Notes: generated from the sequence alone by a model not told the origin. A DNA stretch of 64,000 nucleotides from Rhytidiadelphus loreus (GCA_947034895.1 OX344762.1:10235501-10299500), one strand, 5' to 3'; shown: positions 48,801-59,299, numbered from the stretch's first letter. Numbers and translations are program-made.

Positions 48801-51528
48801 TGAGTGTCTTTTTCGATCTAGTTCTAAATCAATTCTAGTCATCTATTCGGTAGAGTGGGAATTGGATATGGTTCCCTCGTTGATTAATCATGTAATTGTC
48901 ATTCCATAGATTGAAGATGCGGCCGTGGAGATGTATGAGTCTATCATTCGGGCAGACAATATTACATTGAATGCAGAGGTGGCAGTAGAGCCAGAATCTC
49001 TTGTGGATTATCTAGAGAGTTGGCGGATGAGGATATGGGACCATGCCTATGCTAGAGCGTTCAAGGGACCCGAAGGATTCAAGAAATCTCAGGAGTTCAA
49101 GGATTTCAAGGGGTCCTCTGCTGTTGTGAAGAGAGTCATATACAGGTAATATGATGTCTTCATTTCATTTTTCTTTTTTTGTGTGTGGGTTTATATAGAT
49201 ATCTTATTGATTAATGAGTATTCATTGTTGTTTTGGCAGGTATTTCAAATATGAGCTTTTTGCAAAGAAGGCCATCGATAAGGCCGCCTTACCACCTTTT
49301 CTAGCCACGTGGCTTGAACTTAGGTCACCTGACTACATGTTCTCTCCATCTCAGGAGAAGAATTGGCCTACTGCCCACTTGCAATCTGGAGCATGGTATC
49401 TGGATTGCAATGGCGCCTTCACCCCTCCTCAAGAGTTGGCTCTCTTTCAATCTATCAAAGACAGCCCCGTTGTTGTGATCGAGAATGACGAAGTTGGTGG
49501 CTTAGACGAGAAGGCCTTGAAGAGGAGAGAGAGATCTGACAAGATGAAGGAGGAGAAATGGGAATCCACGAAGAAGAAGAATGAAGAGAACGAAGCAAAG
49601 AGGAAAGCCAGAGAAGATGAAAAGGCCAAAGCTGAAAAGGCCAAAGAGGAAAAGAAGGGCAAGGGGAAGAAGAGGAAAGCTGAGGATGCCGCTCCAGAGC
49701 AAGCAACAAGTGATGTGGCCATGAAGGACACCTCGTCAAGTTTTTCTCTAATGCAAGAGAAATTGAAGCATGGACTTCCACCGCAAGTTTATGACTTGGA
49801 TGCGCTCCCTAGTGTGGATCAATGCATTCTTAATGAATCCATTTCTAGTCTTATTGCATCGGATGCAGGGCCTGTACCTGACGCGTTCACTGACATCGTT
49901 TCTATGCTAGAAAAGGTAACTACTATCTTGTTTCTGTCTATATTGATTCAATCCAATTGCGCTTCGATGTATCCACCTATTCCTAGGTTCCTTTTAGTTT
50001 CTTTTAATCCGCTATCACTTGTATTCTTTACTGATTTATCTTTTGAATGCAGCACGCCAAGGACAAGGAGAGATTTTTCAATGGCGTTGTAACTGAGCAG
50101 GCTGCGGTAGACTTGATTGTGGTGGATGTCCCGGAGGGTTTATCGGTCCCGACAGTCTCTGATCCTCCGAACTCTATCCCCCAATGGAATCAGTTCTCAG
50201 AGGACGGACTCCGAGATATCTTTGACTTTGCAGAGAGCTACCTTCATGATGCTGGGGCTCTTCTTGTCATCTACCCATTTTGCCGCAATATCAAAAGCCA
50301 CTTGCTAGGAAATTGCAAGTCATTCGGTTTCAAACTGCAGAAAGAATGGCACGGCATGAATTGGCTCCATCTGACGTGTGCCTCGGACCACTCTACCACG
50401 GTAATTCCCCTTGCCTCACAACTTGCATGTGCCTTAACATATACTGTACTCTGCTTTAACGTACTAATCGTTTTCAATGATTTCCCATGCAGACTATGCG
50501 CTTCATGGCTTCTCTATACGTCAAAGTTTTAGATGGTCCGTATAAGAGTAGGTTTTCTTTCCAGAGCCGTCCCGAGGAACATGTTGAAGCTGGCGTGAAC
50601 TTGGCTCGGGATGACATGTTGCAAAATTTCAGTGGTATCAATGACGTGGCCATGAATGGGAACTCACCTTGGCGGGGTCCTCGGGAGAAGGCAATTTCCA
50701 CAATGAAAATGCTTGTTCAGGCAACTACCTCACCTGGTGACATCGTTTTGGATTGCACCGCATCTACCGGTTTGTTATCCTTCACCATTTGACCAATCAT
50801 ACCTTGTTTTTTTGTATGATCCATTTCTCTCGTTTGTCATTAGTATTGATGCTAATTTTTGGTCACCCTCAGGCAGCACTCATTGTTTTAGCATTGAACT
50901 GTTAAAATATTTTGCATTCTGTTGCTCCACTACTAAATCATATCTCTGTATGTACAGGCGCGACCGTCTATGCATGCCGGGCTACTCGTCGTCATATCGT
51001 GGCATTGGAAGCAGATAAGGCCATTTTCAATGCCCTTCTCGCTCCATTCATTGGCACCACGTCGACTGTTGAGACAGTACCTGTTCAATCTATAGCCCCT
51101 CCACCAAGTCTCAATGATGAAGAGGTGCCCATCCGCCAGGTTGTGAAGACCTCAAAATTCAGTAAGTAAATTTATCACTGGGCTTCTAAATTTTGACCTT
51201 CATTTTTTTCACTTTGTACGTTTTTCTTATGTGTGGTCTCATTTGAGTGTGTAGGCAAGCAAAAAAAGTGAAGATTTCCACCCATCGACCGTTCTTTGAA
51301 GACCCAGCATTCTTCCCTAGTCCACCGAAGTCTTTTGAGTTGCCAGTGTATGCTGAGGCAATAGCCTCGCAGCTTGTTATCCATGATCCTAAACCTTTTG
51401 TGAAGGGCCCCAATGTAGATCCACGTGTTCTGATATTTGTAGATGATATGGCTAGAGAATCAGACGGTGAGACATCCGATTCTGATGATAGCTCTAGTTC
51501 CAAATCTTCTAGTAGTAGTGGCCACTAA
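45806..51528 (+). CDS. ParB-like domain fused to an N4/N6-type DNA methyltransferase domain
   Basis: Eleven exons with GT-AG introns and matching phases: 45806-45889, 47044-47714, 47825-48014, 48138-48332, 48503-48718, 48910-49145, 49240-49915, 50053-50400, 50493-50769, 50958-51165, 51255-51528. They sum to 3375 nt (1124 aa). The N-terminal part has a ParB/sulfiredoxin-like pattern: KVPLCRLVPMPMVRPT, then AKLFLCDGNHRRIAW (Asp203-Arg208). A Lys/Glu-rich, NLS-like stretch follows (about 625-685). The C-terminal domain has motif IV as LIVVDVPEG (Asp781), then SPWRGPREKAISTMKMLVQ, then the SAM-binding motif I VLDCTASTGATVYACRA (957-973) and HIVALEAD. Motif IV before motif I is the beta-class order of amino-type DNA methyltransferases. 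ParB-methyltransferase fusions are known in phages and mobile elements. The C-terminus is a Ser/Asp-rich tail. Motif IV lacks the usual DPPY, so activity is uncertain. The gene lies inside a MULE. Confidence 0.75.
45951..46935 (+). repeat. 96-bp minisatellite with alternating unit types, inside intron 1 of the methyltransferase gene
   Basis: Seven near-identical units begin with ggggaggcacgag at 46228, 46324, 46420, 46516, 46612, 46708 and 46804, exactly 96 bp apart. Diverged units flank them (about 45952, 46034, 46131 and 46901). Neighbouring units alternate between two forms (ending in tagtactacat or tccacgttctt), giving a 192-bp higher-order period. Because 96 is a multiple of 3, the array is open in one frame (46226-46900); this is not evidence for a gene. 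Confidence 0.92.
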
Positions 51529-51754
51529 TCTACTCTTTGAATTTTGTCTATCCTACTTCTTTGCAGTTTTGATGTCTTTCGAGGCTTTGGTATGTTCTAT
51601 TCGTTTCATATATGATATTCTTTACCATTTTCTGTTATACAAAATTTCTGATCTCCTTGAAATATAAATGAGCCTAAACTCTAGATTGCACAGGCTCTAA
51701 ACCAAGGTAATAGGTCCTATTTCAAAAAATCACAAATAGAAAAATCCAAAACTG

Positions 51755-51816
51755 AAGGCTCATACGCTCCCAGGCTCCTAGGCTCACGCTTTTAGGCTCA
51801 CAAACTAGCACCCCCG
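51755..51816 (-). repeat. Right terminal inverted repeat of the MULE
   Basis: This is the inverted partner of 39218-39280. It starts immediately inside the 9-bp duplication at 51817-51825. Confidence 0.8.
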
Positions 51817-51817
51817 T

Positions 51818-52471
51818 CTACAATCTAAATCTTGGCACTGTATCTTGCCCATCAGGTGCAGAGACTCTTCTTCTCAAAGCAAGGTTAATGCTTCTAGTTG
51901 TTGTATCCAGAACCCGTAACAACCCTCTGACTCCTTCAGTCCCTAAACTCACTGCAGCATCTAGTAAAGCACTCTTTCTTGCTAAAAGCTCATTTGAGTT
52001 GGCCACCTTCACTAATTGCAATTCATGTTTAAAATTCTCAAAGAAAGAATGAATCACCTTTGCTTCTTGTGGCCTGGGGTAGTACACAGGTAGCAAAGGT
52101 GCAACAATATCATGGCGTAAGACCTTTTCCATGACATCCCTCCTAGTAGATGGACCCGAGCAACCTCTCAATTCCTCAAATATGTACTGTGCTAGGCGTA
52201 GGGATCGGCGATTCAACTCCCTCACTGTTAGTTGGTCCTCCACTTCGTTATGTATAGGCGCTTGAGCTAGAAGTTGGGACTCCTCCACTCTTTGTCTATC
52301 ACGTGCTCTTTGACTAGCCTTTCTCTCTCTTGCATTCTTTACAACTGTAGCTTGAAGTTCTTCATGCAAACGAGCCTCAGCAAGCCTAGCAGCTGGACCG
52401 GCACGACTAATGCCATGCTTTGAACGTTGCCTCTTTGCAGCATTCCCCATTAGAGAAAGCCTTGGCAACAC
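51818..52471 (-). pseudogene. DDE transposase exon, upstream part of the split exon
   Basis: The open frame encodes a basic region (MGNAAKRQRSKHGISRAGPA), an Arg-rich helix (NARERKASQRARDRQRVEES) and a helical part ending QDTVPRFRL before TAG at 51820-51818. The TAG lies within the target-duplication copy; the other copy at 39209-39217 has CAG, so the stop arose by a C-to-T transition after insertion. Without the MULE the frame continues into QRQKREGLSDYIKQ at 39209. The sequence is presumably the N-terminal DNA-binding or regulatory part of the DDE transposase. Confidence 0.75.
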
Positions 52472-52830
52472 TATCTGAACACAACAGATTCACAGCTAGC
52501 AGTAGTTGAAGTCCTCACGCCAGAAAGAGATGGTGTATACTCAAAGCTAGTAGTGGGATTACTATACAAATCAGTAGAAAATGTAGTTTGAAAAAGTGAA
52601 CGCCTAGGAGAATCTTCTATAGTGTTGCAAAGGCCTAGATAGAATTCGCTCTTTCCTTGCTTGGACTGTGGAGTTTCGGATACATATCCTGAATCACTTG
52701 TGCACTTGGAAGAAAAAGAGCCCACTGGAGCTGTTGAAACAGAGAGAAACTGAGAGTACGTGTCACTAGCAGGGAAGTAGGAAGTAATCAATTTTTGAAC
52801 CAAACCAGGGCGATGTGGCAAGCTAGACAT
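52471..52830 (-). CDS. Probable first coding part of the DDE transposase gene
   Basis: An open frame from the ATG at 52830 (MSSLPHRPGLVQKLITSYFP) encodes a Ser/Thr-rich segment of up to 119 aa and ends at TAG where the next frame (52471 downward) begins. The two frames differ, so a short intron (acceptor ttcag before 52475; donor near tatagtaatccc) or a frameshift must join them. No domain is recognisable. Confidence 0.45.
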   Translation of the reverse strand: MSSLPHRPGLVQKLITSYFPASDTYSQFLSVSTAPVGSFSSKCTSDSGYVSETPQSKQGKSEFYLGLCNTIEDSPRRSLFQTTFSTDLYSNPTTSFEYTPSLSGVRTSTTASCESVVFR

Positions 52831-52865
52831 CTTTTACAAGCGGAAATAGAGACTACACATCAACC

Positions 52866-53510
52866 TTGGAACAATAACTATAAGGCGTGGTCTCTCAAGA
52901 ATCTTCTATGAACTAGTCCTGTAGACCACATTGAAGCAGCATACAGTAGGGAAGAGGACAAGATCGAGGTCTAGTATAGAGTCAGTGATATAGAATATGG
53001 AGCTCGACTCAACAAGCAACGTAGAATCTGATATAGCAAGGAAGAGGGAGAGAGTCCGTGGACGTCGAGAGACTCGATGAGAGAGACGAGAGACCGAATT
53101 ATTTAAGCTGCAAACATTTGTGTCCAAGGAAGAGAAACAAATTGATTATCGGTGGTGAGATAATAGGAATGGATGAGAGAGACAACCTCCATTTTAGAAC
53201 AATAACTATGGAAGGTCTGGTCTCTCATGAATCTTTTGTGAACAAGTCCTACAGACCACAGTGAAGTAGCACATAGTAGGGAAGAAGGTGAGATCAAGGT
53301 CTAGTGTACACTCATTGACATGGAATCTGGAGCAGAACTCCTAAACCAGCATAGAAACTAATACAATAAAGAAGAGGGAGAGACTCCACATTCGGAGACT
53401 TGGAGAGAGAGACAAGACACCAAATTCTTGAAGTTGCAAACAGTTGTGTCCAAGGGAGAGAGACGAGTTGAACGTTGCAGCGAGAAAATGGAAAATGGAT
53501 GAGAGAGGTA
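52866..53510 (-). repeat. 328-bp tandem duplication upstream of the DDE transposase gene
   Basis: Blocks such as gaacaataactat (52869 and 53197), gtagaccaca/acagaccaca, agtagggaag and gttgtgtccaa recur with an offset of about 328 bp. The duplication covers the likely promoter and leader of the minus-strand DDE gene. Confidence 0.75.
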
Positions 53511-54420
53511 CGTCGACGTCGGCAGCGAGAAATCAGTCTTCAACCAACTCGGCGGTCCAGAATAATAGGATCTTGAAAATTCTATGGCGGCTATGATAAT
53601 GAAAGAATATTTTGTAAGTACGTAAAGTACATATAAAAAAAATACATGAAGTACTAACCCAAGTGAGCGAATATTACATTGGATGCTTTTGTTTAGAATT
53701 TCAAACATTTTTAAGGACGAGTTAATTTTTTCCATTTTTTGTAAAAACAGAAAGAAGTTTAGTCCAATGCATTACTGTGACAGTTTATCACTTCGAGGAA
53801 ATGAACTTTTTGTTTCAAATGAAGGGGAATGATACAGTGAACTAGTGTCTCTTTGAATGTATTTGCTCAATTTTTTTCTAAGTGCATAAGGCAATAACGA
53901 AAAATTTCAAGTTTAGCATAAGAGTGACCCTAACGATGTATAATGTATTGCCCTGGAAAAAAAATTCAAGTGAAAAAGAATAAAGCAGTTTGAATTTTGG
54001 TTTGCCTTCAACTTCCATTTCATTATAATAGTAATGAATATACTGTCTCTGCACTCCCATTTGATATGTAGCTAATAATCCAATACTGCATGCCTTTATA
54101 AAATATATTTCAATACACAATCACTTCGTTATAAATACAATACAAAGCAAAGAAATTAGCATTACTTTGTCCTAATCACACAATAGCAGGCAGATTATAT
54201 AACCACACCATGCAATTACGCTAGTTTTTGTTTTGTTTTTAAAAAATGGACAACTTCCACTAATAAAGGAAAATGTACATCAAACCAAGGATGAATCTCC
54301 AAAGTATGCTTCCAAGTTTACGATCAGATCATGAGACCAAGGCAAATTGTTGAAGCATGACACGTAGTTACGCTAGTTTCATAGCAAATACACACAGTGA
54401 ATAGGCATTCAGACACCCCG
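53511..54420. other. AT-rich non-coding DNA
   Basis: Only short chance ORFs are present. A boundary of the DDE-bearing element may lie here, but no terminal repeat was identified. Confidence 0.5.
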
Positions 54421-54427
54421 ACAGTCT

Positions 54428-54625
54428 TCATCTGGTAGCTCTAACCTCCTGAAAACCTAACCTACCCTTTACCCACGCAGGGGTGTACCATCCGTTTATC
54501 CACAAGGCTTTTTTTGAATCCTTACGTTTGAAATCAGGGGCCTTAGGGGTTTTTTTGGCCCTCCGATTGTCCCACCACATCTCCGGATGTGCAAAATAAT
54601 CCTCCCAATGTGATTCTAGCGAGCG
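54428..54625 (-). pseudogene. OSB-like PDF-motif exon (organellar single-stranded DNA-binding protein)
   Basis: The minus-strand frame encodes SHWEDYFAHPEMWWDNRRAK, then TPKAPDFKRKDSKKALWING, then TPAWVKGRLGFQEV before a stop. The pattern W-x-x-F-x-x-P-x-x-WWDNR ... PDFK ... LW ... WV is the PDF motif of plant OSB proteins, which bind single-stranded DNA in mitochondria or plastids and limit ectopic recombination. The frame is open upstream to 54844, but that part is not recognisable. No SSB-fold exon could be confirmed up to 55434, although a possible N-terminal segment MALSPVSFVKHFP (near 55360) exists. Lying inside the CACTA element, it is most simply a captured gene fragment; a complete gene cannot be excluded. 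Confidence 0.5.
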
Positions 54626-54849
54626 TTCTATTGCTACAGACTGTGAACTACTGGCCAAATTATTGCAGACAAGAATTCTACTACTGGCCGTCTGTCTCTC
54701 TGGCGACTTGCATGTACTATGCATAGACACCGTTATCCAGTAAAACAAATGATCCATCAACCAATCGCTCCATCGACGTAAAACCAACAACCACATCCAA
54801 AGCGTCAACAACATGATTTGAACCTGCAACCACACCCAACGCACTCGTT

Positions 54850-56250
54850 AGAATCCATAACATCAACAAGATTGCCAAAACAGATCTATCAACTCAACTT
54901 CCTCACATTCACCGTTGGTAATGCGTTTGTCTCATCATGAAACACATCCAGAGTTTCTATTGGCAACCAACAGCGGTGCAACATTTTATCTAACCCTAAA
55001 GCCGCAAGTACTCCTTGTTTTGCAAATGAATCTATCAAATGAATTGAATCTGACTAGAGTCGACCATGAATCTCCACTTCTTCGATTGCCAGAGAAGTTA
55101 GTTCACAGCGAGTACTACTTTCCAAACCTTTGGGACAGGGATGAATTTTTCAATGGCGTATAGCCCAACTGCAAGGAGACGCCAAACAAGGGATTCTCCT
55201 ACACAATCAAGAGGTCTTGCAATAAAAGTATAGGACTTCCTAAACCCAAAACAAGATTTGTGATGCTCTGTTTCTGTGAACATTGTCTAAACCTTCACGC
55301 AGCAAAGCAAAGTTGAGAATGGGGAAATGTTTCACAAAAGAGACCGGTGAAAGTGCCATGCAAACGTTTCTACAAACAAAGGTGTGTCCGGAAATCTTCC
55401 CTAGATGCGGAGATGGCTGACGCACCTTGGCCAAATATAGGATCTCGTTGATCTAGAAAGCTGACAAAGATGCTGAAGATGTGTTGATTCTAAGTACATT
55501 ATGTATTTGAAGTACTTATGTACTAAAAGAAAGCAATTAGCGGGAAAAAAAATTTATGTGGAAAAACAATGTTATTTCGAATTTTGAGGTTTAGCCATTC
55601 TAGAACTAGGTGCACGCATCTGGAATCATGCAGGAGATTAAGGAAAAACACACTTTTCCACCAAGTTTTCCGTTGCCAACTGAAATAGCACTACTTTGCT
55701 AGATCTTTGCCAAATACATGATGAGGTGAGAGATTTCAATGGAGATTCCGATGGAGAAGACTTTGTTGTATTCTGGGAAGAAAAGACAACAGAATGTGAG
55801 TTCTTAGAAGCCATGAAATTTGTACTTTTCTGTGATCTATAGTACTGTGACTTTTTAGTACAAATATGCAAAAGTACAATTTTAACACCTTAAAAGAAGG
55901 TTTTCAACAAATTCAAGAATAGGCACGGGTACTATACATTTGTAATGCATAGAAAATCTAATTAGAAGTTGGAAAAAATCCTTGTAAGTTCAAGTTTTGG
56001 CAAGTACAAAAGCATGTTGTTCACCATTTTTGTACTGTGACATGAAAAGTACAACAGTCTAGTGTACACTCACCCTCACGTGGCATGACAGATGGCACAA
56101 TTTCAGAATCCCGTTGACCAATGTTTTTTTTGACATCAAGCCTTGGACATGTGATGTCTGGGCAGATTTTCGATGTTTTTTGCATGTCTTAATGAACACA
56201 AAAATTTGGATGTCTGATTGGATATGGACGGACATCACTCCAGACACGAG
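54850..56250. other. Right interior and subterminal region of the CACTA element
   Basis: GTAC motifs are frequent from about 55490 to 56070. From 56090 to 56240 gatgtct/gacatc motifs like those at the left end appear, followed by the right terminus. Confidence 0.5.
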
Positions 56251-56295
56251 CATGCAGAATTTGCATGTCAATAAAAACACAGGTTTCTTCTAGTG

Positions 56296-56440
56296 AAAGT
56301 GAGTGTATGGCTATGGCGTCGACGTTCTTGGGTTGTCCAAGGTTTGTGGTACGCATGGATTCACCCCAACAAAGTGAGTATGGCACCAGCGTTCCTGCTT
56401 GAGTGGTTTGCATGGGTTTGCTCCAATAGTGTGTTTGAGT
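56296..56440 (+). repeat. 74-bp tandem array, right half
   Basis: Units beginning atggct (56307) and atggca (56380) carry the same ggcg, gttctt/gttcct and caacaaagtgagt blocks as the left half. The array is the original insertion site of the CACTA element. Confidence 0.8.
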
Positions 56441-58570
56441 TTCCATTAGTTTTCATGAGTTCTTCTTTGTTTTTGTATTTTTACCTCTGTATTTAAGGCG
56501 CATGTGTTTTCCTCTTTGTTTTGTTGTTGTGTACAAGTTGTTGTAGGGTATACATGTGTTTACTCTGACCTGAATTGTGGTGGTTAGGTTGGGTGCAAAA
56601 TGTTGTTGTTAATTTCGCTAGCAATACGAGGGCAATTTGGATGAACTCATGTTGACCCGTTTCGATGAACTCGATTAAAGAGTTCATCCAAATGGGAACT
56701 CTTTTAAACGGTAAGTATTTAAATGACATTTGTAATTTGTTTATCATTAGGTCTTTGTTTATTATTAGGTCCTTGGCAGGGTTGTTCGCTGCGACAGTGC
56801 GACACCGCGACAGACAGACGTCGCGCGACGTCTAGTAGAGCTCGCGCGACGTCACGAAAAGTCAAATTTACCTTTGACTTTATATAAAATTACCCCCCTC
56901 CAGCTGGATGCCATGTGGCATCTACATGGCAAACTCAAGGGGCGCATACGGGTACTAGGCGACTGCATGTAGGGGCGACTGGAGGTAGGGGCGACCTCTT
57001 GTAGGAGTGATTTGTAGTGCAATTCAAAACTGCCACTTCTGCTGCAGTCATCCAAGAAAATAGAAAAAATATTTTTTGGAGAATCTAACCGTAAGATCTT
57101 GTACTTAAGTTGTCTAAGATCATGTGGTAAAAATTTCATAAAGTTTGGCCATATAGATTGGAAGATATTAGCATTCAAAGTTGGAAAAAAAAATTGAACT
57201 TTGGCTTGCAATTTCAGATGACTTTGACCACCATTTGTGGAAAAAAATTGCACTATAAACTCTAAATTTTAAAAAATTATGTTGAAAAATTGAATTGAAA
57301 GTTTAAGCAAAAAATTTCAATAGAAACACACTTGATTTTCATTCTTTAAGAAATTGTTGAATAGAAGTTGGTCTATGATTGAATGAAAAACTAAATTGTT
57401 AATAGCTCTAAGTTGGAATTGAAACACAATAAGCACAATAGTGAGATTGTTCTAGTAGACAAACTTAACTATATTAAACAATTTTCAAAAAAGTTGTATA
57501 AATTGCATTAAAAAATATATCATATAAGATGTTTTTTCAAAAAATTGTTTAGATTGTCTAAAAGACAAGATTGTCCATAATTTTTTCATTGCTAGTCCAA
57601 ATGGAATGAATCAAAGCTTCACATGTAGACAAAAATATAATATTTGAGGGAAAAAAATTTAATATTAATTGACTTATTGTAATTTTTTTGTTGCTTGCTG
57701 ACCTCTATTTTCAGCTTAGGGTGGCATAAATTTTGCTTTTGGACACCAATTGAAGAAAAATTTATATTCTTACAAAGATGATGTACTCTTCTATCCTCCA
57801 AAAATGTTCAAAAAATGAAAATGAAAATTGAGACTATATGCACCTACTTGAACTCTTTAAAGTCCTTCAAAAGGACTCAAGTTGGTCCTTTAGGGGTTAA
57901 AACTCAACTTTATTTTTGTACACTTTTACACACATTAGTTTAGAAGCAAATAAATTAAAGTACATTGTTTGGAAAAAATTACAAAATATTTGCACAAAAG
58001 AATTCAAATTCAAGATTCAATACATAGACCTTGGCACCTAGCGTTTTGAATATTTAATATTTTTTCTAAATGGCACATCATATAAAAAGTGGTTAATATA
58101 TTTACTTTCCTTTTCAAAATTTAGAAGCATGAAATGTGACCTATGTTTTTATTTGTACTAACATAATAACAACATACCCTATTACAAAACATCAATGCGA
58201 TAAACAACTTCAGGGGCTTTATCAACCATGAGTAGCTTTACCACCTATCTACATATTAGTTGCTTCTTTGAATCAAGTTCAATGACTATACCCAACTTCC
58301 TCACAAAGTACCTCATTACTAATGCGTTTTCAAATATTCCATTGTCATATTTGAGTAGTTGCGTGGATTAGTGTCTCTATAGTAGCACTTGCGGCCTTAC
58401 TATAGGTAACGAAAATCAAAAGAGTTCTTTTATTAATGACCACATCGTCAAATATTTGTTTCTACTAAGGATCTCTCATTAAAAAGCGTATAATCTCTGT
58501 ACTCACTTGTTGGTGACCAACTTTGAATTAGAAGCACATGTCATTATGTCACCATATGCTTAGTGATGTC

Positions 58571-58900
58571 AATTTTAGTTGCCTCTAGAAACCCCCAAAC
58601 GGCCCAAATTTGTCAAAATTTTGGACAAAAGGAAGGCCATTCTTTGCACCTCCACCCGCGGTCGCCCCTTACCTGAGGTCGCCCTTAAGCACTCGCCCTG
58701 ACCCGCGTTCTCCTCCATGAGAGGTCGCCCAAGACCCGAAGTCGCCCCTAGAAACCCCCAAACGGCCCAAATTTGCCAATTTGGGGACAAAAGGAGGGCC
58801 ATTCTTTGCACCTCCACCCGCAGTCGCCCCTTACCCGAGGTCGCCCTTAAGCACTCGCCCTGACCCGCGTTCTCCTCCACGAGAGGTCGCCCAAGACTCA
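58571..58900. repeat. 163-bp direct duplication, rich in tcgcc motifs
   Basis: Two copies start with tagaaacccccaaacggccc at 58586 and 58749. They are much GC-richer than the surrounding AT-rich element and repeat the gtcgccc motif found near both ends. Confidence 0.85.
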
Positions 58901-59299
58901 AAGTTACTTGAAAAACTCATTGGATTGCAATTTTTGGGTGATGAACGTAGAAATTGACAACTTCATTATAGTCAATTACTTTTGTTTTAGTTTGCTAGGT
59001 ACATTAGTGGACGTACCTTGTTAGGTGAGCTAAGTAAATGGACCTTGATGAGATCAGATTTCATAGCTTTGACACCTAATCTCATTTATTAGAAATGAAA
59101 GCTCTTCTAAAAATCTAGTTGCTTTGGATTCTCTATAGTACTACTTGTATTTGATAATATCTTATTTGATCTATTAATTAGCTCTAGTATATAAATTTTA
59201 TGGCAAGATGTCATCTTCTATTGAACACTCAAGTTTTGCAAATATGCAATTTTGTTAAATATATATCAATGGTTCATTTTCATTTATTCGGTTGGGATT

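Larger units (their letters stand above)
39218..51816. mobile_element. 12.6-kb Mutator-like element (MULE) carrying transposase and ParB-DNA methyltransferase
   Basis: The two ends are inverted repeats of about 60 bp. Left, from 39218: a diverged 7-mer, then gctagtttgtgagcttaaaa. Right, read inward from 51816: cgggggt, then gctagtttgtgagcctaaaa. Both continue through a gagc-rich stretch to gagcgtat. A 9-bp duplication lies immediately outside both ends, and the interrupted DDE exon is in frame across the site. Inside are a MULE transposase gene (minus strand, 40506-44171) and a divergent ParB-methyltransferase gene (plus strand, 45806-51528). The 39230-40500 stretch left of the transposase holds no gene. 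The TIRs are moderately diverged, and the one mismatch in the target duplication suggests an insertion that is not very recent. Confidence 0.9.
22239..56295. mobile_element. 34-kb CACTA (EnSpm/CMC) transposon with nested insertions
   Basis: The left terminus begins CACTATAAGAAACCCGTG, and the right terminus, read inward on the minus strand, begins CACTAGAAGAAACCTGTG. Similarity continues through gtttt and ttgaca, giving about 26 matches over 30 positions. CACTA termini and a 3-bp target duplication are hallmarks of this superfamily. Here the flanking triplets are aag (22236-22238) and aaa (56296-56298), one transition apart. Removing the element joins ctagcaa to gtgagtgtatggct, which restores the unit of the 74-bp array it landed in. 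A TNP2-type transposase remnant lies near the left end. The interior contains a SET gene, another DDE transposase gene and a Mutator-like element, so much of the length may be later insertion or capture. Confidence 0.88.

Noticed and set aside
54915..55163. 82-aa plus-strand ORF beside the OSB-like exon
   Set aside because: There is no recognisable domain, and the neighbouring minus strand carries the only interpretable coding signal.
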